A stretch of DNA of 64,000 nucleotides, taken from assembly GCF_000150275.1 (NCBI RefSeq), contig NW_002060964.1, positions 106,891 through 170,890 of the forward strand, read 5' to 3'. This document shows, in pieces, positions 14,770-35,800 of the stretch. The number at the start of each line of letters is the position of its first letter. Within the stretch, counting starts at the first letter, position 1. The DNA comes from Trichoplax adhaerens (taxonomy: Eukaryota > Placozoa > Uniplacotomia > Trichoplacea > Trichoplacidae). A program made the position numbers and the translations under genes. The notes under the pieces are model-generated. The model saw only the letters and a program-made list of their open reading frames with translations, did no database searches and was not told where the DNA came from.

Positions 14770-16887
14770 ATGAAAATGAAAATTTACACCAAAACTGGCG
14801 ATAAAGGTATACAGTACTACGCGTATGACATGTAATGTTTGTTGATAGCGATAGACGAATGATGGCGTAATACTAATTGTTGTACAGTACAGTATTGGAT
14901 TTCGCTTCTTGCAATGACAAAATTTCAACGTATTTTATTGAATTGAATTGAATTAAACTGTTGAGACTGCATCGGTATCACTAGTTGTAGCCAATCAATT
15001 TCAAGTGTTGCTTTCAAGAATATTGCTATTGGATGATGCACACCGACATTTGCGTTTGACTAGTATATTGCAATCGTAAGACTATCCTAATTTAAGCAAT
15101 TGCTATTTCGCATTCGTTGAACAGGCAAATCGAGCTTATTTACTGGTGAAAGGCGACTAAAAGATGATACTATATTTGAAGCTTTGGGAACAAATGATGA
15201 GCTGTCATCAGCAATAGGGTAAATCAATCATACTACTGTACTATTCCCAAGATTTGATTCTATCTGCAAAGCTATATCGTTCGTAAAATATGGTCTTAAT
15301 TTTATGGTTTAATCTTTCAATATCTAAATATACTAAAAGGTGATCGCTAAAGTAGCTTGTTTCATTTTTCTAACTTATTATATTACACTCTAAATTAATG
15401 TAGGCTAGCTAGAGAATTTTGCTTGCAGGCTGGACAGAACTTTGTCGACAAGCTAGAACAAGTATTTCATATCTTAATGATGTATATCTAGTAAAATATT
15501 GATACAACACGTTACTACTGTTTTCTGACTTGATAAAGTGATTATACTGTATTGGAACTGTGTTTCCGTCTGCTATTTTTATGAGTTATACGTATAATAT
15601 ACTTCGTTACAATTTCTACGTTTAAGATTTTAATATTTACTATACCACTATTTATCCACTTCAAACGGTAAAATTACGCACAATTCGTATTATACTGTAG
15701 ATTCAATGTCGCTTGCAGGACATCGGATCGAACATTGCTACACCGCGTATTCAAGCTGATGAGGATAAATTAGGTTCTCCTATAGTAATAAATCTATAAA
15801 AATGTAGTAAGACATTATTTATTTGCATTGGAACATGCTGTCGTTTCCACTAGGCGTTCAACCTAACATGGCTTAAGGATACGACAATGTTAATGTTTAT
15901 TATTTTAAACTAATTAATATATACGCGTATCATCCAGGCAGCATTTAACGAAATTAATTTTTTATTTATCTAGTTCGAACAGAATTTAGTTCATCTAATG
16001 TCCAACAATTGGAATTATGGATTGATGAAATGGATGAACAATTACCACCATTAAAAAATTTTATCTTACCGGTGCGTATATTCATAAGCAACAAGATATT
16101 CAATAGAGTGTTTCAATGCTATCTCGTGAATGCTAGCAATACTGAAATATTTGAAGGTGAATTTTGTTCAAAATTACCAATTCTTTTCGTTCGCAGTCTG
16201 GTGGATTATCAAGCAGCTCTTTGCATGTGGCGAGATCAATTTGTCGTCGAGCCGAAAGAAGGTACTGTTATGCTATTACATCTTATGTAATACCTAAATT
16301 CAAATCAGGTGCAATTCAATATACAGTATTGTATTAGATACTAATAGAATATCATCATAATATCCTATAACTTGACCAGTATCCCTAGGGGATACAGCTG
16401 ATCTATTTATTTTCACTGCAACTATCGTCAATGTAGGGTTGTACCACTTGTTCGTGAAAATGCTGTTGACCCTGATGTTGCAAAATACTTAAACAGGTTC
16501 ACAAATTGCTTCTTGTCGAAAAATGTTCCTTCACGAATATATTACTTGCGTCCTTTATACAACACTCGTTACAGTAGAAATTGATCCGAAATTCTTACAC
16601 TAATCTAATTGTAACGTATTCGCGCACTCGATAGACTTGGCTATATTCTGATTTCTACTAGAAGTACAGATTAATTAATTTATTTCAATCGCATATGACT
16701 ACGCTATCTTGCTAATTCTATTGAAAATACCAGTAAATCTAGCGAAACAATTTCGAAGTTGTTAATTGTCATGCTTTCTAATCATTTGAATCCATTAAGG
16801 CTCAGCGACTTTCTATTCACTGCTGCCCGCTATTCCGCCATGAAGGAAGGCCGTAGCGAAGTTATCTATAGAAAAAGCGATCAGTAA
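14770..16887 (+). CDS. MMAB: cob(I)alamin adenosyltransferase, MMAB/PduO type
   Basis: Transfers the adenosyl group of ATP to cob(I)alamin, making adenosylcobalamin for mitochondrial methylmalonyl-CoA mutase. Eight exons: 14770-14806, 15125-15218, 15404-15461, 15719-15773, 15974-16071, 16197-16261, 16437-16496 and 16800-16887, with consistent phases, encode 184 aa. Visible family motifs: IYTKTGDKG near residues 5-13 and [11 protein letters not shown] just after (ATP-binding N-terminus), [11 protein letters not shown] around 34-44, the [10 protein letters not shown] segment near 127-136, and [20 protein letters not shown] near the C-terminus. Human MMAB is longer because of a mitochondrial presequence. 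None is seen here: the called start begins almost at the conserved core, and the acceptor-like site at 14762 leaves room for an unrecognised upstream exon that could encode it. So the start is uncertain, the rest firm. Confidence 0.92.
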
Positions 16888-17057
16888 AAAGGTGTAAAGC
16901 TGCCTGTTGTTTTATTAATACTCAAAATAAGTTGTAAATTCTTTACAGTGTTAAAATTTAAATGAAAAAGCGACCAGTAAAGTGGTGCAAAGCTGCCTGT
17001 TGTTTTATTAATACTCAAAATAACTTATAAATTCTTTTACAATGCTAAAACTCAAAT
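16871..17057 (+). repeat. 93-bp tandem duplication across the MMAB stop codon
   Basis: 16871-16963 is repeated with about 10% change at 16964-17057. The first unit contains the last four MMAB codons and the stop; the second lies wholly in the 3' UTR. The duplication therefore postdates the gene and does not change its product. Confidence 0.85.
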
Positions 17058-17205
17058 GCTATCCTATAAAAGTTTTCTTGCTATAATTTCTTGATAAATG
17101 AAATGAATATATACGTATACATCTAGTCCAATTTTTGCGTTCCAAGACTTTGCGCTCACATTGTATAGCTTTAGCATTTATATAGTACAGCATTCTGAAT
17201 TTTGA

Positions 17206-17211
17206 AATAAA
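17206..17211 (+). other. possible MMAB polyadenylation signal (AATAAA)
   Basis: This is the first canonical AATAAA I noticed downstream of the MMAB stop, about 320 bp away. In DNA this AT-rich the hexamer is common by chance. Confidence 0.25.
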
Positions 17212-18158
17212 ATACCTAACTTTCTCTTGTATCGTGCCAATATATATGAACGTGACCGTAGGCGAAATCGGTCATTTTGCAAATGAGAATACAACTTATA
17301 TGATAGACAGGCGCTCGCCGCGGAAATTTACTTGTTATATCATGCGCCACTGTTAAAAGGTGCAGGAGAGCTGTTAACGATACTGTTGTGGTACTGTAGC
17401 ACATCAATTAACGTTCCGTTAGAAGCCTTACGGAAGATTTTGTTGGATATCCGAAATCGCTTTATTAACGAATCTCAACTGCTACGGTAACGGAAGTAGT
17501 GTGGTCACTGCCTATAATTATCCATGCTGGGTGTATAACCCTAACCCTAGCGATACTTGTTTATCAATACTGGATGTGTGATAAAGGACAATTTCCGAGG
17601 TATTACGATACTACAAAATGCGGTACTGTACAGTATATTCAAATTCAACGATTTAACAATCGCGCAAGTTAATCAGTTCAGACATATGCAAAATACAGCA
17701 CTATATATTAAAAGCAAATCTATTCATTTATTAATTTTTACCAATGGAAACTAATTTTAATATCACCATTAAAAGGATTTAAACCACAACAACAGACGGG
17801 TAATGTATATATGATACTGACTGCATTCCAGTATGAAACGTGTACATATTTGCTTCTGGTATAACAACTGACTACAGTTAACATCAACAGCCAAATTAAA
17901 GAATACTAAAAATTTACTAGGTGATTGTCGTACGACAATGGTCTTTACTACAATACAAAAACAAATGTTAGAATTCACAGTAAATTCTCTTCGGCATCAA
18001 AGGATGTGCGTAGCAAGCAACGTTATTTAATCTACTAAAAATATTTGATAATTCTATCAGCTTTCGGTAGATGTAAAGACTGCGTACTGTATCTTTTATC
18101 ATAATTCTAATTACAACTGCTGTATAATACTCTGATAAATTCATTTCTATCAATCGTT
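17212..18158. other. convergent intergenic region MMAB/clathrin
   Basis: Holds the 3' flanks of two convergent genes. Short open frames on both strands show no family resemblance. A two-unit CCCTAA run at about 17535-17549 looks telomere-like but is too short to mean much. Otherwise nothing was seen. Confidence 0.5.
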
Positions 18159-26372
<8,214 letters not shown>

Positions 26373-26499
26373 GACTCGTTACTTCTATGAGGAAAGGGAA
26401 AAAAACACCCAACTGTCAGTCAAGTCGTGGTTGATTTGCAAAAGCTTCTTCCTTTCCCTCTGGCTTACCTCTTTCGCGGTGCGCCACCCACAATTCCGC

Positions 26500-26640
26500 C
26501 GAGTTAGCAAGGGGTAAATGATGGTTGAAAAAACCCCTTATGTACAAGCATGGCCGATGACGTTTCTTTTTCTTGGCCAATAGGCGGGCCTTTAGCGTGG
26601 TGACGTCATAGCGTGAGCAAGGATTGAGCGCGTGAGAAAG
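26500..26640 (-). promoter_or_regulatory. probable clathrin heavy chain promoter with CRE and CCAAT motifs
   Basis: This stretch upstream of the clathrin start codon is visibly richer in G+C and CpG than its surroundings. It holds a perfect palindromic cAMP-response element, TGACGTCA, at 26601-26608; a CCAAT motif (plus orientation) at 26577-26581 beside a GGCGGG; and a second half-CRE, TGACGT, near 26558. The CRE lies about 230 bp before the ATG, a usual promoter distance. Binding by CREB/ATF or NF-Y factors is inference. Confidence 0.45.
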
Positions 26641-26730
26641 TGGAGGAAGAGAGATGACCGGTGGTGGGACAGACTTTTGTGCGGCTCGAGCTAGCAAATC
26701 AGAGTGGCAGGTGGGATTTTATCATTCAAT

Positions 26731-26885
26731 TGCTGTACAGTACAGTACCGAGTCCATGTACTGGTACTGTACCAGGCGAATACGGTACGGAACTTCACCC
26801 GTCATGACGACTCATCACGACGATGGAGAACCGCCACACGTGACCCACTGTACTCAAGAGAGTGTCCATACTGTACACTGTCGTG
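26731..26885. repeat. TGTAC/GTACA palindromes in the clathrin-SETD1 spacer
   Basis: Palindromic runs at about 26733-26775 and again near 26868-26882, of the same type as the clusters at 14.2 kb and 41.7 kb. The spacer between them has no recognised function. Confidence 0.65.
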
Positions 26886-27258
26886 AAGAAGAGGTCGGTG
26901 AAACACGCCCAAATTGAACACGGCACAGTCGAGAGCATCAAGTGCCAGTCTGTGTTCGTGGTTCATGCACATGATCCATGCAGGGACAAAAGGGATGAGC
27001 GTTTTCACTGGGTGGGATTGATTGGACGATACTGTACTAGACTCTACACTCAGTGACGGTGTACAATCGAGTACAAGAGTATTGTTCCTGCATCCAATTG
27101 TTTGTCTACAGTATGGTGGAGTTTTATCGTGCGCCTGCGGTCTCTCTTTTTTCGCGTTGACATTTTTTCCTTTGAATGCTGCAGTTTCTTCTACGTGTAT
27201 GCGATGATTGATTTGTATTTTCATTTTTACCTCTGCAATATGAAGATATTGAAATGCA

Positions 27259-27358
27259 GATAGTTTACTATGAGAGCGGATGTCTACGGCATGCCTACAA
27301 TGCATTTGGATAGTTTACTATGAGAGCGGATGTCTGCGGCATACTTACAATGCATTTT
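27259..27358. repeat. 50-bp direct tandem duplication
   Basis: Units 27259-27308 and 27309-27358 begin GATAGTTTACTATGAGAGCG and differ at only a few positions, so the duplication is recent. No coding sense was seen. Confidence 0.85.
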
Positions 27359-27799
27359 GATTGACTGGCTATACATACATACAGTAAATGCAGACCAATC
27401 GTCCAGTTTTGGCGATGGTGTGGAGAGAATGGACGCCGATCGTTGAGTACCGTACACTGTAGGCAGTGTAGTGAATGGTAGTAGAGTTTAAGCAACCTGT
27501 AATCACTCGGTTGGAACCGAACCTTGGACAGGTCTATCTACACTACAGTAACTCAGATGAATGGAGAATCCACATTTCAACACACGTTGATCAACTATCG
27601 AATTAATTCATAAACAATTCGCACAGTAAACTATTCACTACCAGGGGTAGCAAACAAACATTTTTTTGTCCCGTTTCCTCTTTTGTCAATATGATTTTAT
27701 TTCACAAGTCCCAGCAACTGTAAACGCTAACCCGTGCCGCTGTCGAACTACTGTAATGACTGCTAGCAAACTACTGGACTATAAATCATACTCAATTAC

Positions 27800-28862
27800 T
27801 CATACAGTACAGTCTGCATACAGGATATACAGTACATTACTGCACACAGGTGTGCAGTATTGTACTCGCACTGAGAATTCGTCTACGCGCACTTGTCCGG
27901 TTGTCTCGACTTCCGATCCTACTGCTCGATCCGACAGTTTACAGTACTGTATGTACAGTATAACATACTGTATGCATTGTACTGTACACTGTACACGTAT
28001 TGAGAATTAGTCAGCGGGCACTTGTCCGGTTGTCTTGACTTCCGATCCTACTGCTCGATCTGAATGTACAGTTTACAGTACTGTATGTACTGTACAGTAT
28101 AACATACTGTATGCATTGTACTGTACACTGTACACTGAGTACACGTATTGAGAAATGAGAATTAGTCAGCGCGCACTTGTCCGGTTGTCTCGACTTCCGA
28201 TACTATGGCTCGATCTGAATGTACATTGTACAGTTACAGTGCAGCAGTCAAAGCGCACTTGTCCGGTTGTCCCGACTTCCGATACTACGGCTAGATCTGA
28301 ATGGACTGTACTGTACTGTACTGTACAGTGTACAGTAGACTTACTGAGAACCAGTCAACGCGCAATTGTCCGGTTGTCCCGACTTCCGATGCTACGACTA
28401 GATCTGAATGTTGTAGTGTAGAGTAGAGACCCTCTAGTGTAGTGTACAGTACAGTGTACTGTATAGTAGAGATGAACACCGTATCAAATTGTTACTTCAC
28501 TTTACAGTACACCTGTCGATGGTTTGCTTATGGTACTTCAATACCATCGGAGTTGATACACAGCCAACTGTGTAACAGCAACTTGCGAAAATTCTCTTTA
28601 AAGCCGTGGAATGGACGTAGCTGTAGTTATTTCTTATGAGAGATGGGTTTTTTCTTACAGTGCAGTACACTGTACAGTACAGTACAGTACTGTATAATAC
28701 CGTTGAGTACTGCTCTCTCTTTTACTGGACAGTATTGGATGAATGCTCGACGTCACGACGAGTGGACGATTGCGCGCCAGAACTTTCCGTACTATTCACT
28801 GTGGGCAGGATACAATGTACTGTAGTCGGGCTCCTACAGTACTGTAGGCGGCCAGGCTAGCC
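27800..28862. repeat. five-copy composite repeat with palindromic TGTAC/GTACA spacers
   Basis: A core of about 50 bp containing CACTTGTCCGGTTGTC, then GACTTCCGAT, then a variable CTACTGCTCGATCTGAATG-like end, occurs five times. Core starts are near 27888, 28016, 28171, 28252 and 28360. The cores are well conserved, while the segments between them consist of TGTAC/GTACA palindromes of different length. Copies 1 to 3 also share a longer flank with TATGCATTGTACTGTACAC. Further palindromes without the core continue to about 28860. This looks like a small satellite or a nested foldback element. I saw no target-site duplication or coding frame. Confidence 0.75.
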
Positions 28863-29807
28863 GTTACAGTCAAGTGTTTTTTTCCAAACTGGATGGGCTA
28901 GCCATACGTATTGTTTTGTAGAGGAGTGTCGCTGCCGTGTATGACCAACACTATGGTCGGAGTACTGCAGGCATTGCACAGTCAATGTGCTATACGCCAG
29001 TTTGACCTGTCATGATCGTCAATTGGGGGGGGGGATAGAGAGGGAGATTCCAATCATTGAGCCATCCATTGGAGAAGCTTGAAATGTTCTGCAGCTGCAA
29101 GCCTTGAAGTTTCAACATCTATTTATTAGCAATCGACATGGTAGAAGTTCATTGTAATATCCAATAGATTGAAAGAGTTGGCCAGATGTCGTATAATGCT
29201 GGTGATAGCGCTTCCAAACGGCATTTACAGCAGGGACGTTCAGGTTGGAAATTGTTGGTGAAGGGATTTTTGACTAGGCTTGATCATGACAGTAGTAATA
29301 GTAGTCAACGCTGGACTATCTCATCCTGCAAACTACCAGCTACATTATCCATCGTGTCTTTCAATACCGGCCTATCGCTTGGTTGAAAAACACTTTGGCC
29401 TAAACTATTTCAGTCTTTTAGCCTATTTTTCCTCTTTCAAAATCCTTCTTACCATCTTATTAGTCTTGTAGACAGGCATTACTAGACAGTACAGGAGTTT
29501 GCAGCGTATTTTCATCATCATCGCCTTTTAACTACGGCTATACCAACTCCTATTGTTGAATGCATTGTCTACGGTAATATCCATCCACCGTAGTAGATTC
29601 AATCCGTTCTTGTAATATGCAGAGTATAGGCCAAAATAGTCCTGTTGGTCAACTTGAAAGGCTTCAATAACATGTCATGATGTGAAAGATCAACGACTAA
29701 TAGCGTCTCTTTCTTGTTTTTTTTTCATGACTTGATTTTCACTATGGTCTTTCGCACTTTTTCCATTCCATCGCTGTCAATGGCAACAATCATGGTGGAA
29801 CGTCTTC
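28863..29807. other. intergenic DNA upstream of SETD1
   Basis: Contains a run of ten G at about 29025-29034 and short open frames without family resemblance. The SETD1 reading frame stays open for a short way above the called start codon, so part of this stretch may be 5' UTR or additional N-terminal coding sequence. Confidence 0.45.
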
Positions 29808-32800
29808 ATGGTATGGATAGCATCATCTTGCCACAAGCAACAAAATCAAAGCAAAAGTAGCAGCAATCATCATCGTCATCGCCACGATTATAAGTTATTA
29901 ATTGATCCGGCATTGAATTCCACGCAATCCAAGAAAGTCTATCGCTACAACGGATGCGTTAACGAGGTACTATCTTATACTGTACAGTAGTCAACTAAGA
30001 TTAAACTCAGTGACGGATCGATAGGTAAAATGTACTGCAGCTCTTGAACGACTAGTCCCTAAAACTATTGAATAGATAGATGTGTATTTCTGTAAATGAC
30101 TTATCAACATATCACTATAACTTTCAATTCCACCATGGATTGATGCTTATTGATACAGTAAATGGTACAACATGCGTTGTCTTCATTGCAGTACAACTGT
30201 GTATCAAATGACGGCAAAGATTAACCCCGTTGTTATTGTGATTGGAAAGGGTACACTAAAAATGAGCTAGCCCATGAACTTGACTACAGTCTTGAATACA
30301 TTCCATTCTCGTCTGCTAAAGAAACATCAATAGCCCATCTTATTAACTCTAGTCAACACACATAGAATCCAAATTCTAGTTAGGATATTGATGAGGAAAA
30401 TTTTTTATCAATTTATTTTTAATTTGGATTCATAGCCAAATAATCCGACTCTGTTTTGACCATGTGATCTTGTATAGGATGAGCCCTCCATTCAAGTGCA
30501 AGATCCACGCTTACACAAGGAATACTTATCCAAAAGTAGGCCCCAAATTGAACTTTTAACGACGCGATTTAAGGTAAGTTAGGACTTGAATGATAATTGA
30601 ATAGCAAGAGACGGCCAAATGATATTGTATTGCTATGCTATCGGCCCTATGATTGGATATAGAACGTGTGCCAAGAGAGCCATAAAGTACAACGTACTCT
30701 GTCGTCTTATGCGTACTATCGCCTTAATGTAAACATGATGATTACTTTCGTTTTTCCAACAGCATGTTTTAATACAGTATACAATCAATATGCTTTATGC
30801 TGTAAACTTCAATAAAGTAGACATGTCAATTATAAATAGAGGTAGCATGCTACTGATAGATTCAACAAAAACTTATTTCCGGATCGATATTTCGCCTTAC
30901 TTGATTCATCTCTTTTTTATAACTATATCCTATGATGAATGTCATTGATGCCACCGGTATACTTGCACAATCGCCTTCCTTAACAATGATCGACATGAAC
31001 TATAGTATGATGAGGCTTCGGTTGGTGATCCGCCGGCCAATTCTATCTTCATCGCTAATTTGAGTAGTACAATTGATCAACGTGATTTACAAAGCTACTG
31101 CAAAGTTTATGGTAAGATTGATACACTGAAACTTTATCGCCATCCAAACAATCGATCTCCATTGGCTGCTCGTGTAACCTACGTCCATTGTAAAGATGCC
31201 AGTAAAGCGGTTCGCGGTTTAAATAATAAGATAATTAAAGAACAAGCTATGCGCGTAAGCATCGATCCTAAAGGTTGGTTGAAGAGAAAATTGACCAATT
31301 TTTTTTTTGTAAAGTTGACAAGTATAATGTGGATTACAATTTTCTTTTACTGACCATAGCGTTTTAAGTCGTACACATTGACGCGCTACGTAATGACATC
31401 GTGAGTAATGAACTACTCAATTAAACCCCAACATTGTCATTAGTAATGGCTACTTGCACTTTTCACAAAGTAAACGTATCATTTTCCATGACGATGATCA
31501 CGTTGACATTTGGTCATAGTACAGAAGAATCGAATGCCACTAATTGTAGTAGTGATTCTAATCACTCAAAATCACTAAAATATAGCTTTTCAAGCAACAT
31601 AATTATCACATACACACCGAAGCTTCCGTAATCTATTTTCATATTCTGAGCTGTTGTCTGCATAAGGAGATTGATATGGTAAACGTGAACTTTGCTTATT
31701 TTTAATCTTGCCTTTTACTTTACTATAGCAATTCTTCAGATACCAAAATAACGTTATTTCATAATAATTAGGATCTTTTGAAGCCTTGGTCATGCTAACA
31801 AGGTTTTAATTAAAATGCATTATAAATTAAATTAAAGTAGAGGAACTGTAGTGTAGTTTTGACCAAAACAGTGACCAACCCTTTAATAATAATATGAGTG
31901 GAAAATAATTAATCAAATTGTTACCGTAAGCATAATAGATGGTCAAGTGTATAGGATTGGATTGCTCATTATACGCGGACTGTTGTAGAATTTATTACCG
32001 ACACAGTTATCTACACTCTAAATTGTAGATAGCATCATGTCTTCTTGTCAAACTTGGAACTGATAAATGTCATGAGATTATGATAGAATTACTGTGTAGT
32101 TTTATTTATTTAAGTAGTACAATTCTCTAATCATACAGTATTATTATCAGTTACTCAAGATGGCAAACGAAACATGAAATGGCAATTACCTGGACATAAT
32201 TATTTTCTAAATAATTTTGGATTAATGATCTTGAAAGTATCGTACAGTGATTGATTGTTTAAGCATGATGAAAGTGAAATCTTTCGTTTCATTCATTCAG
32301 TAATATAGTGAAAAAACCGTTGTACATATATGATACACTTGCGTTTAAAGCATTAAAATAAGTTAAAAATAATAATTAGCGCGATTACTAGTGACTGATG
32401 AGATGGGTATTGAGATATTTCATACTTACAGATCTGTAAACTTTGACGATAGCTGAATATTTTCAGTCATTAAACTACGATAACAATAGTGAATATTTAC
32501 AAACGCTACGTACCGATGAAGATACGGGTATGTAAACAGTAAATGCTAGTAGTTCTACAACTGTGAAATCGAATAATTTCCGTGCCTTTCGATATCACAT
32601 AATAGGTTAGGAAATCAACACAGGATTATGAAATGTAACTTTGAAGTACATGTTTGGCAATTTCTGATTATAGCGGTCTTAGCTTTAACTTTAAAATTAC
32701 ACACCTTGAATGATACTGATAGTGTACCGATTGTTATGTTTTTAGTTGTCATAATGGATACATTATGCATACTGTAGCAGTCCACGAGCAGACATGTAAT

Positions 32801-35800
32801 TGTTATTAATAATATTGACAATTACTGATTGTACGATATGAGAGCCCCAATGGTTCTTGCAAAATAATAATCACATAATTAGTTGTAAACATTTTCTTCT
32901 CTTAATTAAGGGACAGTAGTCAAAAGGGACGTTTGATTGGATACCTTTTCTGATCAAATAGCTTAATCAAATTCGAGCTTAAATAATGTGTATACTCGTA
33001 TTTGCACTTTAATTACCGGAATTAGTAAATATGATCGTTTATCTGAATAAATGTTCAAAATTAACTTCATATAATTACACTTTTAATGAAATCTTTTGAA
33101 TGGAGCTAATCGCTTTGGATTAATTTTCGTAAACTTATTTTTTTAATCTGATAACAAGCTTGAGTGTAATCGTAGCTGTTGATCAGAATTGAGTAGGTAT
33201 TGTCGTACAGAACATGTTTATCATACTTTTGAAATTATGGTTCGATTTAATTTAAATGATTATCAATATTTTAACATATTCTAAATACTATATGTCTAAA
33301 TTCATCCATACGTTTTCGTTTCAAACATGGACTACTAGTTACGTATGATGGCAGCTAATGTTGTACTAGTACAATAGTAACTACATTACTGACATATCGG
33401 TTAATGAATTCAAATTCAACTAATAGGTGAATTATTGCAAGAAGCTTTAATTCCAGTATTACCAAACCATGAAACACAGCAACAACGATGGAAAAAAATT
33501 CGACCTGCAAATGTACACGAACAAATTGAAAAATTACGCAAATATTACGAAAGACACAAAACATCGAATCCTTCTGATAACTATTACGCTACAAATAATC
33601 ATCATGCTAATGATAAAAAGGAAAGTAAGCAATCGTCATCCAAGTTAGATAGTAGATTAGAACAGTTACTAAAAAATCAAAGCGCATGTGAACTATTAAT
33701 GAGCAAAGGCTTTAATGCACGAAGTATACCGCCGCCGTTGCCAATCATCTCACCTCCGACAGTAGCACCACCGCTACCGTCGTCACCTGTTCCACCGCCT
33801 GCGCCTCCTCTACCAGTTGAAAATTACCCCGCTGCTCCGCCACCACCTGACATCAACGAAGTAGCAATGGATGAAACTAATTCAGATGATGATGCTATGT
33901 CATTATCGCCAATCAGTTCCAACGATGAATTTGAAGTTGCCACCACTAAGCCTGTACCAATAATATCACCTTCATTCGGTTACAGCGTTCCTAAATTAAT
34001 AGCAAGTAAACCACCGCCTCCAGTGGATGTATTGCCAAAAAATGTACATTTGTCTAAAATTGTTAGTCCTAATACGTCCTCAATATCAATGACGCCTCCT
34101 TATAGTAATACTATAAAACCGTTAATGTCAACACCGCCGAAACGATCTACTGTTTTAAATATAACTAATGCGATACCGAAAAATGCCGTACCCATAAAGA
34201 CCCCAACGTATCCTGTCTCGCCGTCGGTACCTGATACGCGCTTAAATTACACCATCGGCGACGTTAAACCAAATTATCATACAGGTGATGTTAAGCCAAA
34301 ATACCATGCCGCTGATGTTAAGCCAAATTATCTTGCTAGTGATGCTAAACTAAATTATCATGCTAGTGATGTTAATCCAAATTATCATGGCAGTGATGTC
34401 AAACCAAATTACTATGCCAGTGATATTAAACCAAATTATCATGCCAGTGATATTAAACCAAATTATCATGCCAGTGATGCCAAACCAAATTATCATGCCA
34501 GTGATGTCAAACCAAATTATCATGCCAGTGATATTAAACCAAATTATCATACCGGTGATGTTAAACCGAATTATCATGCCGGTGATGCTAAACCAGGACG
34601 CCATACAGCACCAGAGCCTGCACCTCACAAGATTCAAGGGTTGAAACTAAATAATATACCTACTCAGGTGTCAAGTTGCATAGATGAACGCTTAAATTTT
34701 CGCTTCATTGTGGATGATGTAGTTGCCAAAGTGGCTACGGAACTTAAAAGTATTGTCAAGCGGGATATTTGTAAGAAGCTAGTAGAAACGGTTGCGTTTA
34801 AAGAGTTAGATGACTGGTGGGATAAACAGTCCGCTAAAAATGTAAGATTCTGTATCTTTAAAGTTTACTAAATTATACGGTGATGCAATAAGCATGATTT
34901 CGAGTGATAACTGTACTGCATTCTCTGATTTACATTGTTTTATTTATCAGTCGTCCGGGCGGATCGCCCAGCCTTTCGTTGCAAAGACCGAAAGTTCGAA
35001 TGTTGCCGCTGCTTCAACAATGCTTAGGTGGTCATCGTTTGGTGATAAGGGTTTAAAGGCTACTTTGCCCAAAATGCCATCTTTCAAACGACCCAGTCAA
35101 ATCCAACAGGAACGCGAATATGAAACAAAATCTTCAATGAAAAGGGAACGTAGTGATAGTAGTGTTGCACCATCGAAAAGGGTTAAAGTAGAAAGTGATA
35201 TTGAAAGAATAGATGTAACACCAAGTTTAACTGATTCCGAATCAGAAAGTGATAATATATCAATTACATCGGAATCTGATCGAGTATCGTTGTCAGAATC
35301 CAGTATTACTATTACGCCTGTTACTTCCGATGGTGAAGAAGGTACCGGCATCAGATATCTTGTATTTGCTTTATGTCTTTTATTGCAAAAAGACCCTATG
35401 TGTTTATTTTTTCGTTACTGATTAATTTATATTTCGATTTCTACACACAGATGATTACAAAGAGAACTCGCAGTCCTTATATCATAGATTATACTCTAGT
35501 AGCAATGAGGAGGAGGATGCCACACTTAATGATGCAACAAATGAAGCTGTTATTGATGTATGCCCTCAGGAAACCAAAGATGCCGGTAGTTTAAACTTAC
35601 TCAAAATTATCATATGATCTAGGACATTTAGAGACTAAACAAGATGTAATTGATAGGAGGCACTAAACAATCATGTAATTGTGTAGGTGAAAATATGGAG
35701 ATTGCTGTTGAAAATGGTGTTGCTGATATTGAAAATAATATTAGCGTTGAACCGAAAAAAGAAGAATTAGAAGTTGAGGTAGCCGTAGAAATGCCGGTTA

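Noticed and set aside
17535-17549. Interstitial telomere repeat (CCCTAA)
   Set aside because: Only about two units; expected by chance in a window of this size.
26416-27305. Several 60-167-codon frames in the clathrin-SETD1 spacer
   Set aside because: No family resemblance and overlapping on both strands; explained by higher GC and repeats.
27871-28410. CRISPR-like layout of repeats and spacers
   Set aside because: The setting is eukaryotic, the spacers are palindromic pentamer runs rather than unique sequence, and no cas genes exist.
34350-34644. Long open frames on both strands at the SETD1 repeat
   Set aside because: They arise because the 27-bp unit is a multiple of three; the SETD1 frame has the homologous flanks.
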